A stretch of DNA of 64,000 bases from Paraplanobispora siamensis (GTDB lineage Bacteria; Actinomycetota; Actinomycetes; Streptosporangiales; Streptosporangiaceae): positions 124,001 to 188,000 of the forward strand of contig NZ_BOOJ01000012.1 of NCBI RefSeq assembly GCF_016863175.1. Reading direction: 5' to 3'. The notes beneath the pieces are model-generated. The model was given only the letters and a program-made list of their open reading frames with translations. It searched no databases and was not told the DNA's origin. Positions 1-8,439 of the stretch are shown here, one piece after another. Position numbers and translations under genes: made by a program. Each line of letters opens with the position of its first letter. The first letter of the stretch is position 1.

Positions 1-224
1 GCCAGGTCGGCGAACCACACGCCGTCCTTGAACTGGCCGCGCACCATGTGCGCGATGCGCAGCGCGGTGCGGGACTTGCCGACACCGCCGATGCCGGTCA
101 CGGTCACGAGGCGGTGCTCGTGAAGTCGCTGCCTGAGTGTCGCCAGCAGTCTGGTGCGTCCCACGAAGCTGGTGAGCTCATTGGGGAGATTGCCTTCTCG
201 CCGCCATCCTGATGGCGTTGCCAT
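1..224 (-). CDS. N-terminus of an NB-ARC/AfsR-type ATPase regulator (partial)
   Basis: Only the first 74 or so codons lie in the window; the gene continues past the left edge. The reading begins MATPSGWRREGNLPNELTSF and continues into VGR, then VTVTGIGGVGKSRTALR, a P-loop (Walker A, GIGGVGKS). The phrase 'NLPxELTSFVGR' followed closely by a P-loop is typical of actinobacterial STAND/NB-ARC ATPases that carry a C-terminal TPR or LuxR domain. There is no DNA-binding domain before the P-loop, so if it is a transcription factor the DNA-binding part must be at the unseen C-terminus. The ATG at 224 is preceded by a GAGGCGG stretch that can serve as ribosome binding site. It resembles the central part of the large regulator at 57135-60506. 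Function beyond nucleotide binding cannot be told. Confidence 0.75.
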   Translation of the reverse strand, partial: MATPSGWRREGNLPNELTSFVGRTRLLATLRQRLHEHRLVTVTGIGGVGKSRTALRIAHMVRGQFKDGVWFADL

Positions 225-363
225 GGCCGCCTCACGGGGGTAGCTGACACCTGCTCTGGCATCGTACCCCCCGGGTTATCCACTGTCTTTTCGCCCGGGA
301 CGAGGGGGATGAGCTTTACCCCACCAGGTCATCACGTACGGTGATCATCATTACCATGGAGAC

Positions 364-534
364 GTGACAGCGCATGAGCCAGACGACCTGCGTCCTGTGG
401 ACCTCTTCGAGGACGGCCCGGAGATCCTCCCCGACCAGACCTCCGACGACACCGATCTCGGATGGGGCCGGTGGCAGGACTCCGGCGGCAACGACGACCG
501 CCTGATCGAGGACCGCCCGCCCCACTGGGAGTAG
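364..534 (+). CDS. Small acidic conserved-looking protein, 56 aa
   Basis: A GTG-initiated frame of 56 codons. The product is acidic and hydrophilic (runs such as DLFEDGPEILPDQTSDDTDL) with a C-terminus GGNDDRLIEDRPPHWE. The terminal DRLxxDRPPHW pattern is one I recall from short uncharacterised actinobacterial proteins, but I cannot name a family. GTG at 364 is the only usable start in frame after the upstream stop at 310; a GGAG lies only two bases before it, so initiation may be poor or leaderless. No signal peptide or membrane segment is visible. It stands alone between the divergent regulator at the left edge and a large inverted repeat at 616-670. Role unknown. Confidence 0.6.
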   Translation: MTAHEPDDLRPVDLFEDGPEILPDQTSDDTDLGWGRWQDSGGNDDRLIEDRPPHWE

Positions 535-615
535 TGGCGCGTTCGGAGACGTGAGATCGGGTACGGCGCGCGTGCCGGAGGGCGGTCCGGTCGGTGAGGT
601 GCGTCCGAGGCCGGC

Positions 616-670
616 CGGGTGCCGCCCACCCGTGGGGCGTGTCCCCGGTGGGCCGGGTGGGCGGCACCCG
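616..670. terminator. Large inverted repeat between convergent genes
   Basis: Perfect 16-bp arms (616-631 and 655-670, GGGTGCCGCCCACCC in the left arm) separated by 23 bases which themselves contain a GGGG/CCCC hairpin. It lies between the + strand 56-aa gene and the - strand amidohydrolase gene, where a bidirectional terminator is expected. No U tract follows on either strand, as is common in actinomycetes. Confidence 0.6.
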
Positions 671-684
671 CTCCACCGGGCGGG

Positions 685-1896
685 TCACGGCCGGGGGACC
701 GCGGTTCCGCGCATGTAGACGGCCCGGATGCGGTGCGTCGCTTCCGGATCGAGCAGCGGGTCGCCGTCGACGGCCAGGATGTCGGCGTCGTAGCCGGGCG
801 CCAGGCGGCCCTTGCGGTGTCCGAGGCCGCACGCCAGGGCGGCGCGGGAGGTGGCGGCGCGCAGCGCCTCGGCGGGGGTCATGCCGATCCCGGTGAGCTG
901 GGCGATCGCCCACCGCAGCACGTCGTGCGGTTTGAAGGGGGCGATGCCGCCGTCGGTACCGGTGATCATGAACGCGCCGGCCCGGTGCAGGAGCCGGAGA
1001 TTGGCCGTCATCGCCGGCATCCGGGCGGTGATGGCGGGTGGCATGACGAACCCGGGGATCGGCATGGCGCCCACGGTGACGCCGAGGGCGACCGGCGCGG
1101 CGGCCATCGCCTCCGCCAGGCCCTCGGGGACCGGGTCGACCCCGTCGGCGGTCATGAACGAGACGTGTTCCAGGCCGTCGACACCGGCGGCCAGGGCGTC
1201 GACGACCGCCCGCGTGCCGTGGGCGTGGGCGGTGATCGGCAGGTCGTGGCGGTGGGCCTCCTCGACCGCGGCGCGCAGCTCGTCGAGGTCGAACTGCGGC
1301 AGCTCCGGCCGGCTGCCCGGGGTGAGGTTCCCCCCGCTCGCCATGATCTTGATGACGTCGACGCCGCGTTCGGCGTGCTCGCGGACCGCGGCGCGGATCC
1401 CGTCCACGCCGGTGGCGCAGCCGCCCAGGAAGTGGCAGTGCCCGTCCTCGCTGGTGATGGGCGGTCCGGCGGCGACGATCGTGGGCAGCGTCGCGTCGGC
1501 GGCGTCGCGCAGCCGCAGGGACAGATAGTCGCGGTCGCCGAGGTCGCGCACGGTGGTCACCCCGCCCCGGGCGGCCTGCCGGGCGGCGGCGGTCATCGCC
1601 TCCAGAGCGGCCTCGTCGTCGCGGCCGGCGAGGTGCCCGACCGGGTCCTCGGACGCGTCGAAGGCCAGGTGGACGTGGGCGTCGACGAGCCCGGGAAGGA
1701 GCGTGGCATCGCCCAGGTCGACGACGTCGGCGCCCTCGGGGGCCGGCAGGGAGGTGCCGACGGTCGTGATCACACCGTTGTCGATCACGATCACCGGCTC
1801 GGGGACCAGCGTGTCACCGGTCCCGTCGAAGAGCCATTTCGCCCGCAGCACGGTGGGCGGTCGCCGCTGGGTCGCGGCGGCATCGGTCGCCGTCAT
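685..1896 (-). CDS. Metal-dependent amidohydrolase
   Basis: About 403 aa, amidohydrolase superfamily, closest in style to the imidazolonepropionase-like / prolidase-like group. Visible metal-site elements in order: VDAHVHLAF (HxH, about residue 70), the lysine in VIKIMASGG (candidate carboxylated Lys), ITAHAHG (His), GLEHVSFM (His) and TGTDGG (Asp). All are present, so it should be an active cytoplasmic hydrolase of a cyclic amide, dipeptide or similar C-N bond; the substrate cannot be read from sequence. I chose the ATG at 1896 (MTATDAAATQ); a GTG 12 codons upstream at 1932 is possible and neither has a strong ribosome binding site. It is separated by 222 bases from the upstream ABC permease gene and is probably its own transcript. 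Confidence 0.85.
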   Translation of the reverse strand: MTATDAAATQRRPPTVLRAKWLFDGTGDTLVPEPVIVIDNGVITTVGTSLPAPEGADVVDLGDATLLPGLVDAHVHLAFDASEDPVGHLAGRDDEAALEAMTAAARQAARGGVTTVRDLGDRDYLSLRLRDAADATLPTIVAAGPPITSEDGHCHFLGGCATGVDGIRAAVREHAERGVDVIKIMASGGNLTPGSRPELPQFDLDELRAAVEEAHRHDLPITAHAHGTRAVVDALAAGVDGLEHVSFMTADGVDPVPEGLAEAMAAAPVALGVTVGAMPIPGFVMPPAITARMPAMTANLRLLHRAGAFMITGTDGGIAPFKPHDVLRWAIAQLTGIGMTPAEALRAATSRAALACGLGHRKGRLAPGYDADILAVDGDPLLDPEATHRIRAVYMRGTAVPRP

Positions 1897-2087
1897 ACGC
1901 CCAGTGTGCGCCCGGCGGCCCGAGCGGGACACCGGGGTGACCCCCGGGATGACCTGGGGACAACCTCCGTGATCGCCCCGGGAGAGCCTCAGCGGACCCG
2001 GGGCGGCCTCAGGGGTTCCGGGCCTCTGGAGACCCGGAGACCTCAGAAGTCCCGGGTCGATCCCAGGAGGTTCCGGGCCCCGGAGAG

Positions 2088-2102
2088 CCGGGGCGACCCC
2101 GG
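2088..2102 (-). terminator. Short GC hairpin after ABC permease gene
   Basis: CCGGGG, 3-base loop, CCCCGG, 17 bases beyond the stop of the permease gene. The surrounding 1990-2118 stretch is full of imperfect CCCGG/CCTCAG repeats. A weak candidate terminator. Confidence 0.4.
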
Positions 2103-2118
2103 AAGGCCCGGCGGCACC

Positions 2119-3114
2119 TCAGGAGACGACGTCCTTGCCGCGGAACCGGCGGAAGGCGAAGGCGATCAGGATCGCCGCGTAGGTGACCGACACGGACACG
2201 CCCTTGATCATGCCGCTGAAGTCCGGCTCCGGGGCGAGCGCGTCCAGCCAGGCCGTGTTCCAGAACGTCGGCAGGAACTCCCGCAGCGAACCCAGCGCCT
2301 CCACCGCCTGCAGGATGGTGCTCACGATGACCAGGCCGACCGCGCCGCCGACCGCGCCGAGCGGGGAGTCGGTGCTGACCGAGAGCAGGAAGGCCGTCGC
2401 GGCGACCACGAGCTGGCTGATCAGCGCGTAGCCGATCACGACCCCGAAACGGGGCAGCACGTCCAGCGCCGGGATGACCTCGCCCGTCCCGGGGACGCGC
2501 ACGTCGTTCCAGCCGAAGGCCAGGGTCCCGGCCAGCAACGCCATCAGCGGCAGGCAGATCACCGCCGCCGCCGAGTAGCCCAGGGCGACGATCAGCTTCT
2601 GGCGCAGCAGCCGGTCCCGGGGGATCGGAGCTGCCAGCAGATAGCGCAGTGACGACCAGTCGGCCTCGCTGGCCACCGTGTCTCCGCAGAAGAGCGCGAC
2701 CGCGACGACCAGCAGGAAGCTCGCCGACACCGACAGCGCGAACGCGGCGAAGTTCAGCCCGCCGTCGGAGGCCAGGTCGGAGATGCGCAGGGAGCTGCCG
2801 CCCGGCCGCCCCCATCCGCCGCCGACCTTGAAGGCGATCACCAGCACCCACGGGAGCGCCAGCAGCAGGCCGAACATCACCAGCGTCCGGCGCCGCTTGA
2901 ACTGGCGCACGATCTCCACCGAGATCGGCAGCGTGCGCTTCGGCGAGTATCCGTACGCGGCCCCGTGCTCCCGGTCCGGCGTGGCCACGGCCGTGCCGCT
3001 GCGGGACGGACCCGGACCCGTCCCGCCGGTCGCGCCCGAGCCGGTCGCGCCTGAACCGGACGTACCCGAGCCGGTCGCGGCACCACCGGCCGCGGTGCCG
3101 TTGGCGTCGCTCAT
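2119..3114 (-). CDS. ABC-2 type transporter permease
   Basis: 331 aa. The start is the ATG at 3114, which overlaps the stop of the upstream hydrolase/ATPase gene by four bases (ATGA), so the two are translationally coupled. The N-terminal 65 residues are a low-complexity Gly/Ser/Thr/Ala stretch followed by a short basic segment; then about six hydrophobic segments follow (for example GLLLALPWVLVIAF, FLLVVAVALFC, LPLMALLAGTLAF, VGLVIVSTI, AAILIAFAF). This is the layout of ABC-2 permeases that pair with drug/lipid-type ATPases. It presumably forms the channel for the ATPase domain encoded just upstream. The transported substrate is unknown. The frame stays open well upstream inside the preceding gene, but that part is antisense-like composition and not coding. 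Confidence 0.85.
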   Translation of the reverse strand: MSDANGTAAGGAATGSGTSGSGATGSGATGGTGPGPSRSGTAVATPDREHGAAYGYSPKRTLPISVEIVRQFKRRRTLVMFGLLLALPWVLVIAFKVGGGWGRPGGSSLRISDLASDGGLNFAAFALSVSASFLLVVAVALFCGDTVASEADWSSLRYLLAAPIPRDRLLRQKLIVALGYSAAAVICLPLMALLAGTLAFGWNDVRVPGTGEVIPALDVLPRFGVVIGYALISQLVVAATAFLLSVSTDSPLGAVGGAVGLVIVSTILQAVEALGSLREFLPTFWNTAWLDALAPEPDFSGMIKGVSVSVTYAAILIAFAFRRFRGKDVVS

Positions 3115-5936
3115 GCGTTCTCTCCGATCAGGTCCAGGAACACGTCCTCCAGGCGCGTGCTCACCCCGTTGCCGCTCGTACGGCTGCGCAGCAGCTCGCT
3201 CACCGGACCGGCCGTGATGAGCCGGCCGCGGTGCATGACCACCACGTGGCTGCACGTCTGTTCCACCTCGGCGAGCAGGTGGCTGGAGACGATGACGGTA
3301 CGGCCCCGCGCCGCGTAGCGGATCAGGACCGCGCGCATCTCGCGGATCTGGGGTGGGTCGAGACCGTTGGTGGGCTCGTCGAGGACCAGCAGGTCCGGCA
3401 GGCCCAGCATGGCCTGGGCGATGGCCAGGCGCTGGCGCATGCCCTGGGAGTAGGTCCGTACGGCGCGCTCCAGGGCGGCGCCGAGCCCGGCGATCTCCAG
3501 GGCCTCCTCGATGTGGGCGTCCTCGGCCGGGCGGCCGGTGGCCTTCCAGTACAGCTCCAGGTTGGCCCGGCCCGACAGGTGCGGCAGGAACCCGGCGCCC
3601 TCGACGAAGGAGCCCAGGCGGGACAGGACGGGCGCGCCGGGGACGACCCGGTGGCCGAAGATCCTGATCTCGCCCCGGTCGGGGTGGATCAGGCCCATCA
3701 TCATCCGCATCGTGGTGGTCTTGCCCGCGCCGTTGGGGCCGAGCAGGCCGAGCACCTGGCCGGGCTCGACGGTGAAGGACAGGTCGTTCACCGCGAGCTC
3801 GCCGTTGCGGTAGGCCTTGGTCAGGCCCTTGATGCGCAGGGGGGTGGCGTCCAGGGCCGGATCGTAGTCGTCGCGGAGCCTGCGCCGCCCGACGGCGATC
3901 AGGACCGCCGCGGCGATCACGGAGGCCAGCGGCAGGGCCCAGGTCCACCAGGCGGGGCCGGTGGAGGGGGCGCGCAGCCCCGTGACGGTGGGAGCCTCCA
4001 GAGCCGGGGTGGCCAGGCTGACCTGGTAGACGGCCGAGGAGACGGGGGTGTGATAGCCGAGGTCGGTCGTGGTGAAGGCGACGCGGAGCCGGTGCCCGAC
4101 CTCGAAGCGGTGGTCGACGGCGGGCAGGGTGACCGTGGCCTCCCCGGCGCCGCCCTCGGGGACGGTGATCCTGACCGGTGAGACGAGTCCTTCGGGCAGA
4201 ACCGGCGCCTGCGTCCCGCCGGCGGTGTCGTACAGCTTGGCGAACAGCGTCACATCCCGCGGGCCCGAGGCGTCCTCCCGGGTGTCCCCGGCGTTCCCCG
4301 TGCCCTCGGCGTCTCCGGCGTCCCCGCCGCCGGCGTCCGGCGCGGTCCCGGCGTCGGCGTCCGGGGCGGCCCCGGTCTCGGCGATCCGGACGCGCACCTT
4401 GACGGTGGAGCTTCCGGTGATCTGGAGCGGGGCGGTCAGGGGAGCGGACTCGAAGGCCGCGCTCTGGCCCGCCATGTCCACCGAGAGGCTCAGGTTGGCC
4501 GAGCCGGTGCTCAGGCCGCCGAAGCCGGGGATGGCGGAGATCGACGCCGGGGAGCCGCCGGGCGGGTTGGCCACCGGCTGCTCGGGACCGGCGAGCGGGA
4601 CGGAGGTCCGCTCCGTGCCCGACAGGCCGGGGTAGGCGCCGGTCACGGCGTGCAGCTGGACCGGGCGGCGGGTGCCGGGGTCCCGGCCCCCGTCGCGGGT
4701 GACGGTGAAGCCGGCGACCTCGGCGGGTCCGGTCGCGGGGGAGGCCGGGGCGGTGGCGGGGGTCGCCGGGTTCCCGGCGGCGGCGTCCTTCAGATAGTGG
4801 TCGAACCAGGCGCGGGTCTGGTCGTGCAGCCAGTCGACCTCGCCGTCGCCGCCGTCGTGGCCGCCGTCGAACCAGGCGACGCGGACCGGCGCGCCGGTCG
4901 CGGTGATCGCCTTGGCGTTGGCGTCGGCGTGGTTGAGCGGGAACAGCGAGTCTCGCTGGCCCTGCAGCAGCAGGGTCGGAATCCTGATCCTGCCCTGCAC
5001 CGAGATGGGGCTGGAGCGGCGCAGCGTCTCCACCGCCGTGGCGGTCGCCCGCCCGGTCTCGGCCACCTCCTGGTACATGTCACAGATCTGCGGCAGGAAC
5101 CGGCCGCACCGGACCTCCTCGACGGTCGGCGGCCGGATCGCGGCGGGGCTGCGGCCGTTCTGCCCGGCCGGGCCGCCCTGAGCGTCCCCGGCCTCCTCGC
5201 CGGTCTCCGCACCGCCCGGGCCGGCGGGTCCGCCGGACCCGCCCTGACCGCCGGCGCCGCCCTGACCGGTCAGCGCGGCCAGGCCGCCCGCGGCCTGCGG
5301 GCCGCCGCGGCTGAAGAACAGCCCGGCCCACATCCGCTTGAACACGCCGCTCTCCGGGCCCTGCCCGGTGGCGTTGGGGAACAGCGCGTCGGCCAGGTCG
5401 TACCAGGTGATCTGGGGGACGATCGCGTCGATCCGGCTGTCGTGGGCGGCGGCCATCAGCGCGATGGCGCCGCCGTACGACCCGCCGGCGATGCCCACAC
5501 GCGGGTCGCCGTCCGCGTCGAGCCGGACCTCGGGGCGCTTGGCCAGCCAGTCCACCAGCTGGCGGACGTCCTTGATCTCGTAGTCGGGGGAGTTGAGCGC
5601 GATCTGCCCGCCCGAGCGGCCGAAGCCGCGGGCCGACCAGGTCAGTACGGCGTAGCCCTCCTGCGACAGCCGTTCGGCGGCGTCCCGGACGCTCTGCTTG
5701 CTGCCGCCGAAGCCGTGCGCGAGCAGCACCGCAGGAGCCTTCCCGCCGCCCGGGGGCGGGAAGAAACTCGTGTCGAGCGGGACGCGCCGGTCGTCGGCGG
5801 GCCCGTCGACCACCGTGATCGTCTGTTCCTGGGCGTGTACCGTCGGGCCCGACGGCCACACCAGCCAGGTCACCACACCGATGACCAGCACGGTGACCAC
5901 CGCGATCCAGGTGACACGCCTCCCCGAAAGCCTCAT
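3111..5936 (-). CDS. Membrane-anchored alpha/beta hydrolase fused to an ABC transporter ATPase
   Basis: 941 aa. Residues 9-27 form a membrane segment with basic residues before it. Residues 35-390 are an alpha/beta hydrolase of the X-Pro dipeptidyl peptidase / CocE type: oxyanion region AHGFGGS, nucleophile GGSYGG (Ser153), later GQRDSLFP (Asp) and FDGGHDGG (His), a complete triad. A Gly/Pro-rich linker and a beta-rich region like the C-terminal domain of X-Pro peptidases follow. A second membrane segment (about 660-682) leads to a full ABC ATPase (700-941): Walker A GPNGAGKTT, signature YSQGMRQR, Walker B LLVLDEPT, H-loop SSHLL. With two membrane crossings the hydrolase is outside and the ATPase inside. 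The permease gene overlaps the stop codon. Likely role: export or processing of a peptide or ester; substrate unknown. I believe related fusions exist in other actinomycetes but they are little characterised. Confidence 0.85.
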   Translation of the reverse strand: MRLSGRRVTWIAVVTVLVIGVVTWLVWPSGPTVHAQEQTITVVDGPADDRRVPLDTSFFPPPGGGKAPAVLLAHGFGGSKQSVRDAAERLSQEGYAVLTWSARGFGRSGGQIALNSPDYEIKDVRQLVDWLAKRPEVRLDADGDPRVGIAGGSYGGAIALMAAAHDSRIDAIVPQITWYDLADALFPNATGQGPESGVFKRMWAGLFFSRGGPQAAGGLAALTGQGGAGGQGGSGGPAGPGGAETGEEAGDAQGGPAGQNGRSPAAIRPPTVEEVRCGRFLPQICDMYQEVAETGRATATAVETLRRSSPISVQGRIRIPTLLLQGQRDSLFPLNHADANAKAITATGAPVRVAWFDGGHDGGDGEVDWLHDQTRAWFDHYLKDAAAGNPATPATAPASPATGPAEVAGFTVTRDGGRDPGTRRPVQLHAVTGAYPGLSGTERTSVPLAGPEQPVANPPGGSPASISAIPGFGGLSTGSANLSLSVDMAGQSAAFESAPLTAPLQITGSSTVKVRVRIAETGAAPDADAGTAPDAGGGDAGDAEGTGNAGDTREDASGPRDVTLFAKLYDTAGGTQAPVLPEGLVSPVRITVPEGGAGEATVTLPAVDHRFEVGHRLRVAFTTTDLGYHTPVSSAVYQVSLATPALEAPTVTGLRAPSTGPAWWTWALPLASVIAAAVLIAVGRRRLRDDYDPALDATPLRIKGLTKAYRNGELAVNDLSFTVEPGQVLGLLGPNGAGKTTTMRMMMGLIHPDRGEIRIFGHRVVPGAPVLSRLGSFVEGAGFLPHLSGRANLELYWKATGRPAEDAHIEEALEIAGLGAALERAVRTYSQGMRQRLAIAQAMLGLPDLLVLDEPTNGLDPPQIREMRAVLIRYAARGRTVIVSSHLLAEVEQTCSHVVVMHRGRLITAGPVSELLRSRTSGNGVSTRLEDVFLDLIGENA

Positions 5937-6029
5937 GCAGGGAGATTACTCACTGGAGCTGAGAGATAGCTGAGACGACCCCCCTGCCCGGCCGGACCAT
6001 GACGAGCTGTTGGCGGGAGCCGTCCGGCG

Positions 6030-6050
6030 GCTCATCATCGGATGATGAGC
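6030..6050. promoter_or_regulatory. Perfect 10-bp palindrome over the start codon of the hydroxylase gene
   Basis: GCTCATCATC, one central G, GATGATGAGC. The right arm contains both possible start codons (6042 and 6045). It can fold as a hairpin that hides the start site, or serve as an operator. The divergent hydrolase/ATPase gene starts 94 bases to the left. Confidence 0.4.
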
Positions 6051-8348
6051 GATGACCGCCGGTACGTCGGGCAGCGGGTGCCGCGCAGGGAGGACGCCCG
6101 CCTGGTGAGCGGAAAGGCCCGGTTCGCCGGGGACGTGAGGATTCCGGGGACGGTCCACGCGGTGGTGGTCCGCAGCCCGGTCGCGCACGGGCGGCTGACC
6201 CGGTGCGAGGTCAAGACCGCCCTGGCCGCCGAGGGCGTGCTGGACGTGCTGACCCCCGCCGACGCCGCGGGGGTGCGGCTGCCGTGCGTGACGCTGGCCC
6301 CCGGCCAGCGGATGGTGGACTATCCGGTGCTCTCCGGTGAGATCCGCTACGCCGGCCAGCCCGTGGCGCTGGTGGTGGCGCGCAGCGAGGCGGCCGCCCG
6401 GGACGCCGCCGAGCTGGTCGACCTGGACATCGAGGAGCTGTCCCCGGTGCTGGGCGCCGAGCCCGCTCTGGCCGCGGACGCGCCCCTCCTCTATCCCGAA
6501 TGGGGCACGAACCTGGTCGCCGACCTCCCGCTGGGGGACTCGCAGGAAGAGTGCGAGGCGGCCGTCGCCGCGGCGGAGCACGTGGTCGAGCTGACGACCA
6601 GGCTGGGGCGGGTCACGCCGTACCCGATGGAGCCGCGGGCGATCGTGGCCGCGTTCGAGGACGGCGAGCTGACCGTGTGGACCTCCACGCAGGCGCCGCA
6701 CCACGCCCGCGACCACCTCGCCGAGGCCCTCGGGCTCGGCCACGGCCGGGTGCGCGTCGTGGCGTGCGACGTGGGCGGCGGCTTCGGCGGCAAGGAGCAT
6801 CCGTATCCCGACGAGGCGCTGGTGTGCCTGGCGGCGATCCGGCTGGGCCGGCCGGTGCGGTGGGTGGAGTCGCGCACCGAGCACCTGGCGGCCACCCTGC
6901 CCGCCAGGGACGCGGTGCACCGGGCCCGGCTGGCTTTCGACGGCGACGGGCGCTTCCGGGCGCTGTACTGCGACATCGTCGGCGACCTCGGCGCGCACCC
7001 GTCCAACGCGGGCATCTCCACGTTCGCGGTGACGGCGGTGACGCTGCCGGGACCGTACCGGTTCGACCGGGTCGGCGCGCGCGTGCGCGGGGCGGTGACG
7101 ACGACCACGCCGACCGGCTCCTACCGGGGCTTCGGCCAGCCCGAGGCGGCGTGGACCCGCGAGCGGCTGATCGAGGAGGCCGCGCGCCTGCTGGGTGTGG
7201 ACCCGGTGGAGCTGCGCCTGCGCAACCTGCTGCGCCCCGACGAGCTGCCGTACGCCTCCCGGACCTGGCAGACCTACGACTCAGGGGACTACCCGGCCGC
7301 GCTGGAGGCGCTGCGCGAGCTGGTACGGCCGCGCGAGGCGGACGACGGGCGGCGGCGCGGGATCGGGTTCTCCTGCCACGTCGAGCCGACCGGCATGGGC
7401 CCCTCGGAGGAGATGCGCCAGGCGGGCACCCAGACCGGGGCCTACGAGACGACGGTGCTGCGGATGGAGCAGGACGCCTCGCTGGTCGTCTGCTGCGGGG
7501 TGGCGGCCATCGGCCAGGGCATCGAGACGACGCTGGCCCAGCTCGCCGCCGACCACATGGGGGTGCCGCTGGAGCGGGTCAGGGTGCTGCTGGGCGACAC
7601 GGCCGCCACGCCGTACTCCCCGGTGGGCTCCATCGCCAGCCGGGCGCTCGCGGTCGGCGGCGGGGCGCTGGTCCGGGCGGCGGTACGGCTGCGCGAGAAG
7701 ATCATGCTGATCGCCGCCCACCAGCTGGAGGCCTCCGCCGGAGACATGGAGATCACGGGCGACGTCGTGCGGGTGAAGGGCGACCCGTCGGCCGCCCGCA
7801 CGCTGAAGGAGATCGCGGTCTCGGCGTGGCGGGCCTGGGACCTGCCCGAGGGGGTCGATCCCGGGCTGGAGGAGCGGGTGACCTACGACCCGGCCGCCTA
7901 CACCTGCGCCTTCGGCGCGCACGCCGCGGCGGTGGCCGTGGACCCGGAGACCGGCGCGGTCGAGGTGGAGGGCTACTGGGTGGTCAACGACTGCGGCGTG
8001 GCGGTGAACCCGGCGATCGTGGAGGGGCAGATCCGCGGCGGGGTCGTGCAGGGGATCGGGATGGCGCTGACCGAGGAGCTGGCCTACACCTCCGGCGGGC
8101 AGCCGCTGATGGACTACTTCCCGCCCGGGGCGCCGGACGTGCCCGACGTCGGGGTACGGCTGATGCAGACCCCGTCCCCGGTGACGCCCGGCGGGATGAA
8201 GGGGGTGGGCGAGGCCGGGACCATCGGGCCGCCCGCGGCCATCGGCAACGCCGTGGCCGCCGCGCTGCCCGAGGTCGCCGGCCGGATCACCGCGACCCCG
8301 CTGACCCCGCAGGCCGTCTGGTCGGCCCTGTCCGGACAGGAGGGCTGA
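6042..8348 (+). CDS. Xanthine dehydrogenase-family molybdopterin-binding subunit
   Basis: 768 aa, the usual length of CoxL/XDH-type large subunits. Recognisable elements: N-terminal RREDARLVSGKARFAGD, the molybdopterin-contact glycine loop VGGGFGGKEHPYPDE, active-site loop GSYRGFGQPEA, and the C-terminal GGMKGVGEAGTIGPPAA with the catalytic glutamate. The active-site loop is neither the AYRCSFR of true CO dehydrogenase nor the usual form II AYRGAGR, so CO oxidation should not be assumed; it is probably a hydroxylase of an aldehyde or N-heterocycle. The [2Fe-2S] and FAD subunits that normally accompany it are absent on both sides, so they must be encoded elsewhere. ATG 6042 is directly followed by a second ATG at 6045; both lie in a palindrome. 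Confidence 0.9.
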   Translation: MMSDDRRYVGQRVPRREDARLVSGKARFAGDVRIPGTVHAVVVRSPVAHGRLTRCEVKTALAAEGVLDVLTPADAAGVRLPCVTLAPGQRMVDYPVLSGEIRYAGQPVALVVARSEAAARDAAELVDLDIEELSPVLGAEPALAADAPLLYPEWGTNLVADLPLGDSQEECEAAVAAAEHVVELTTRLGRVTPYPMEPRAIVAAFEDGELTVWTSTQAPHHARDHLAEALGLGHGRVRVVACDVGGGFGGKEHPYPDEALVCLAAIRLGRPVRWVESRTEHLAATLPARDAVHRARLAFDGDGRFRALYCDIVGDLGAHPSNAGISTFAVTAVTLPGPYRFDRVGARVRGAVTTTTPTGSYRGFGQPEAAWTRERLIEEAARLLGVDPVELRLRNLLRPDELPYASRTWQTYDSGDYPAALEALRELVRPREADDGRRRGIGFSCHVEPTGMGPSEEMRQAGTQTGAYETTVLRMEQDASLVVCCGVAAIGQGIETTLAQLAADHMGVPLERVRVLLGDTAATPYSPVGSIASRALAVGGGALVRAAVRLREKIMLIAAHQLEASAGDMEITGDVVRVKGDPSAARTLKEIAVSAWRAWDLPEGVDPGLEERVTYDPAAYTCAFGAHAAAVAVDPETGAVEVEGYWVVNDCGVAVNPAIVEGQIRGGVVQGIGMALTEELAYTSGGQPLMDYFPPGAPDVPDVGVRLMQTPSPVTPGGMKGVGEAGTIGPPAAIGNAVAAALPEVAGRITATPLTPQAVWSALSGQEG

Positions 8349-8391
8349 CCGGGCCGGACGGAGGGAGGGCCGACGGGCGAGGCGGTGTCGA

Positions 8392-8439
8392 AGGCGGGAT
8401 CAGAGGCGGGATCAGAGGCGGGACCAGAGGCGGGATCAG
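8392..8439. repeat. 12-bp tandem repeat, four units, spanning a stop codon
   Basis: Four units of AGGCGGGATCAG (third unit with one change, GACCAG). The unit is a multiple of three, and on the - strand it contains TGA: the stop codon of the acetyltransferase gene at 8436-8438 is the copy in the first unit, with further copies downstream in frame. Confidence 0.9.

Noticed and set aside
619-2652. Long open frame (677 codons) on the + strand
   Set aside because: It runs antisense to the amidohydrolase and permease genes; composition is Arg/Gly/Pro/Val-rich as expected from the reverse of GC-rich codons, with no domain.
2119-3948. Start of the ABC permease at 3948 (609 codons)
   Set aside because: The extra N-terminal part lies in a wrong frame of the ATPase domain; the ATGA overlap at 3111-3114 marks the true start.
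6042-8348. Carbon monoxide dehydrogenase (CoxL)
   Set aside because: The active-site loop is not AYRCSFR and the coxM/coxS subunit genes are missing.
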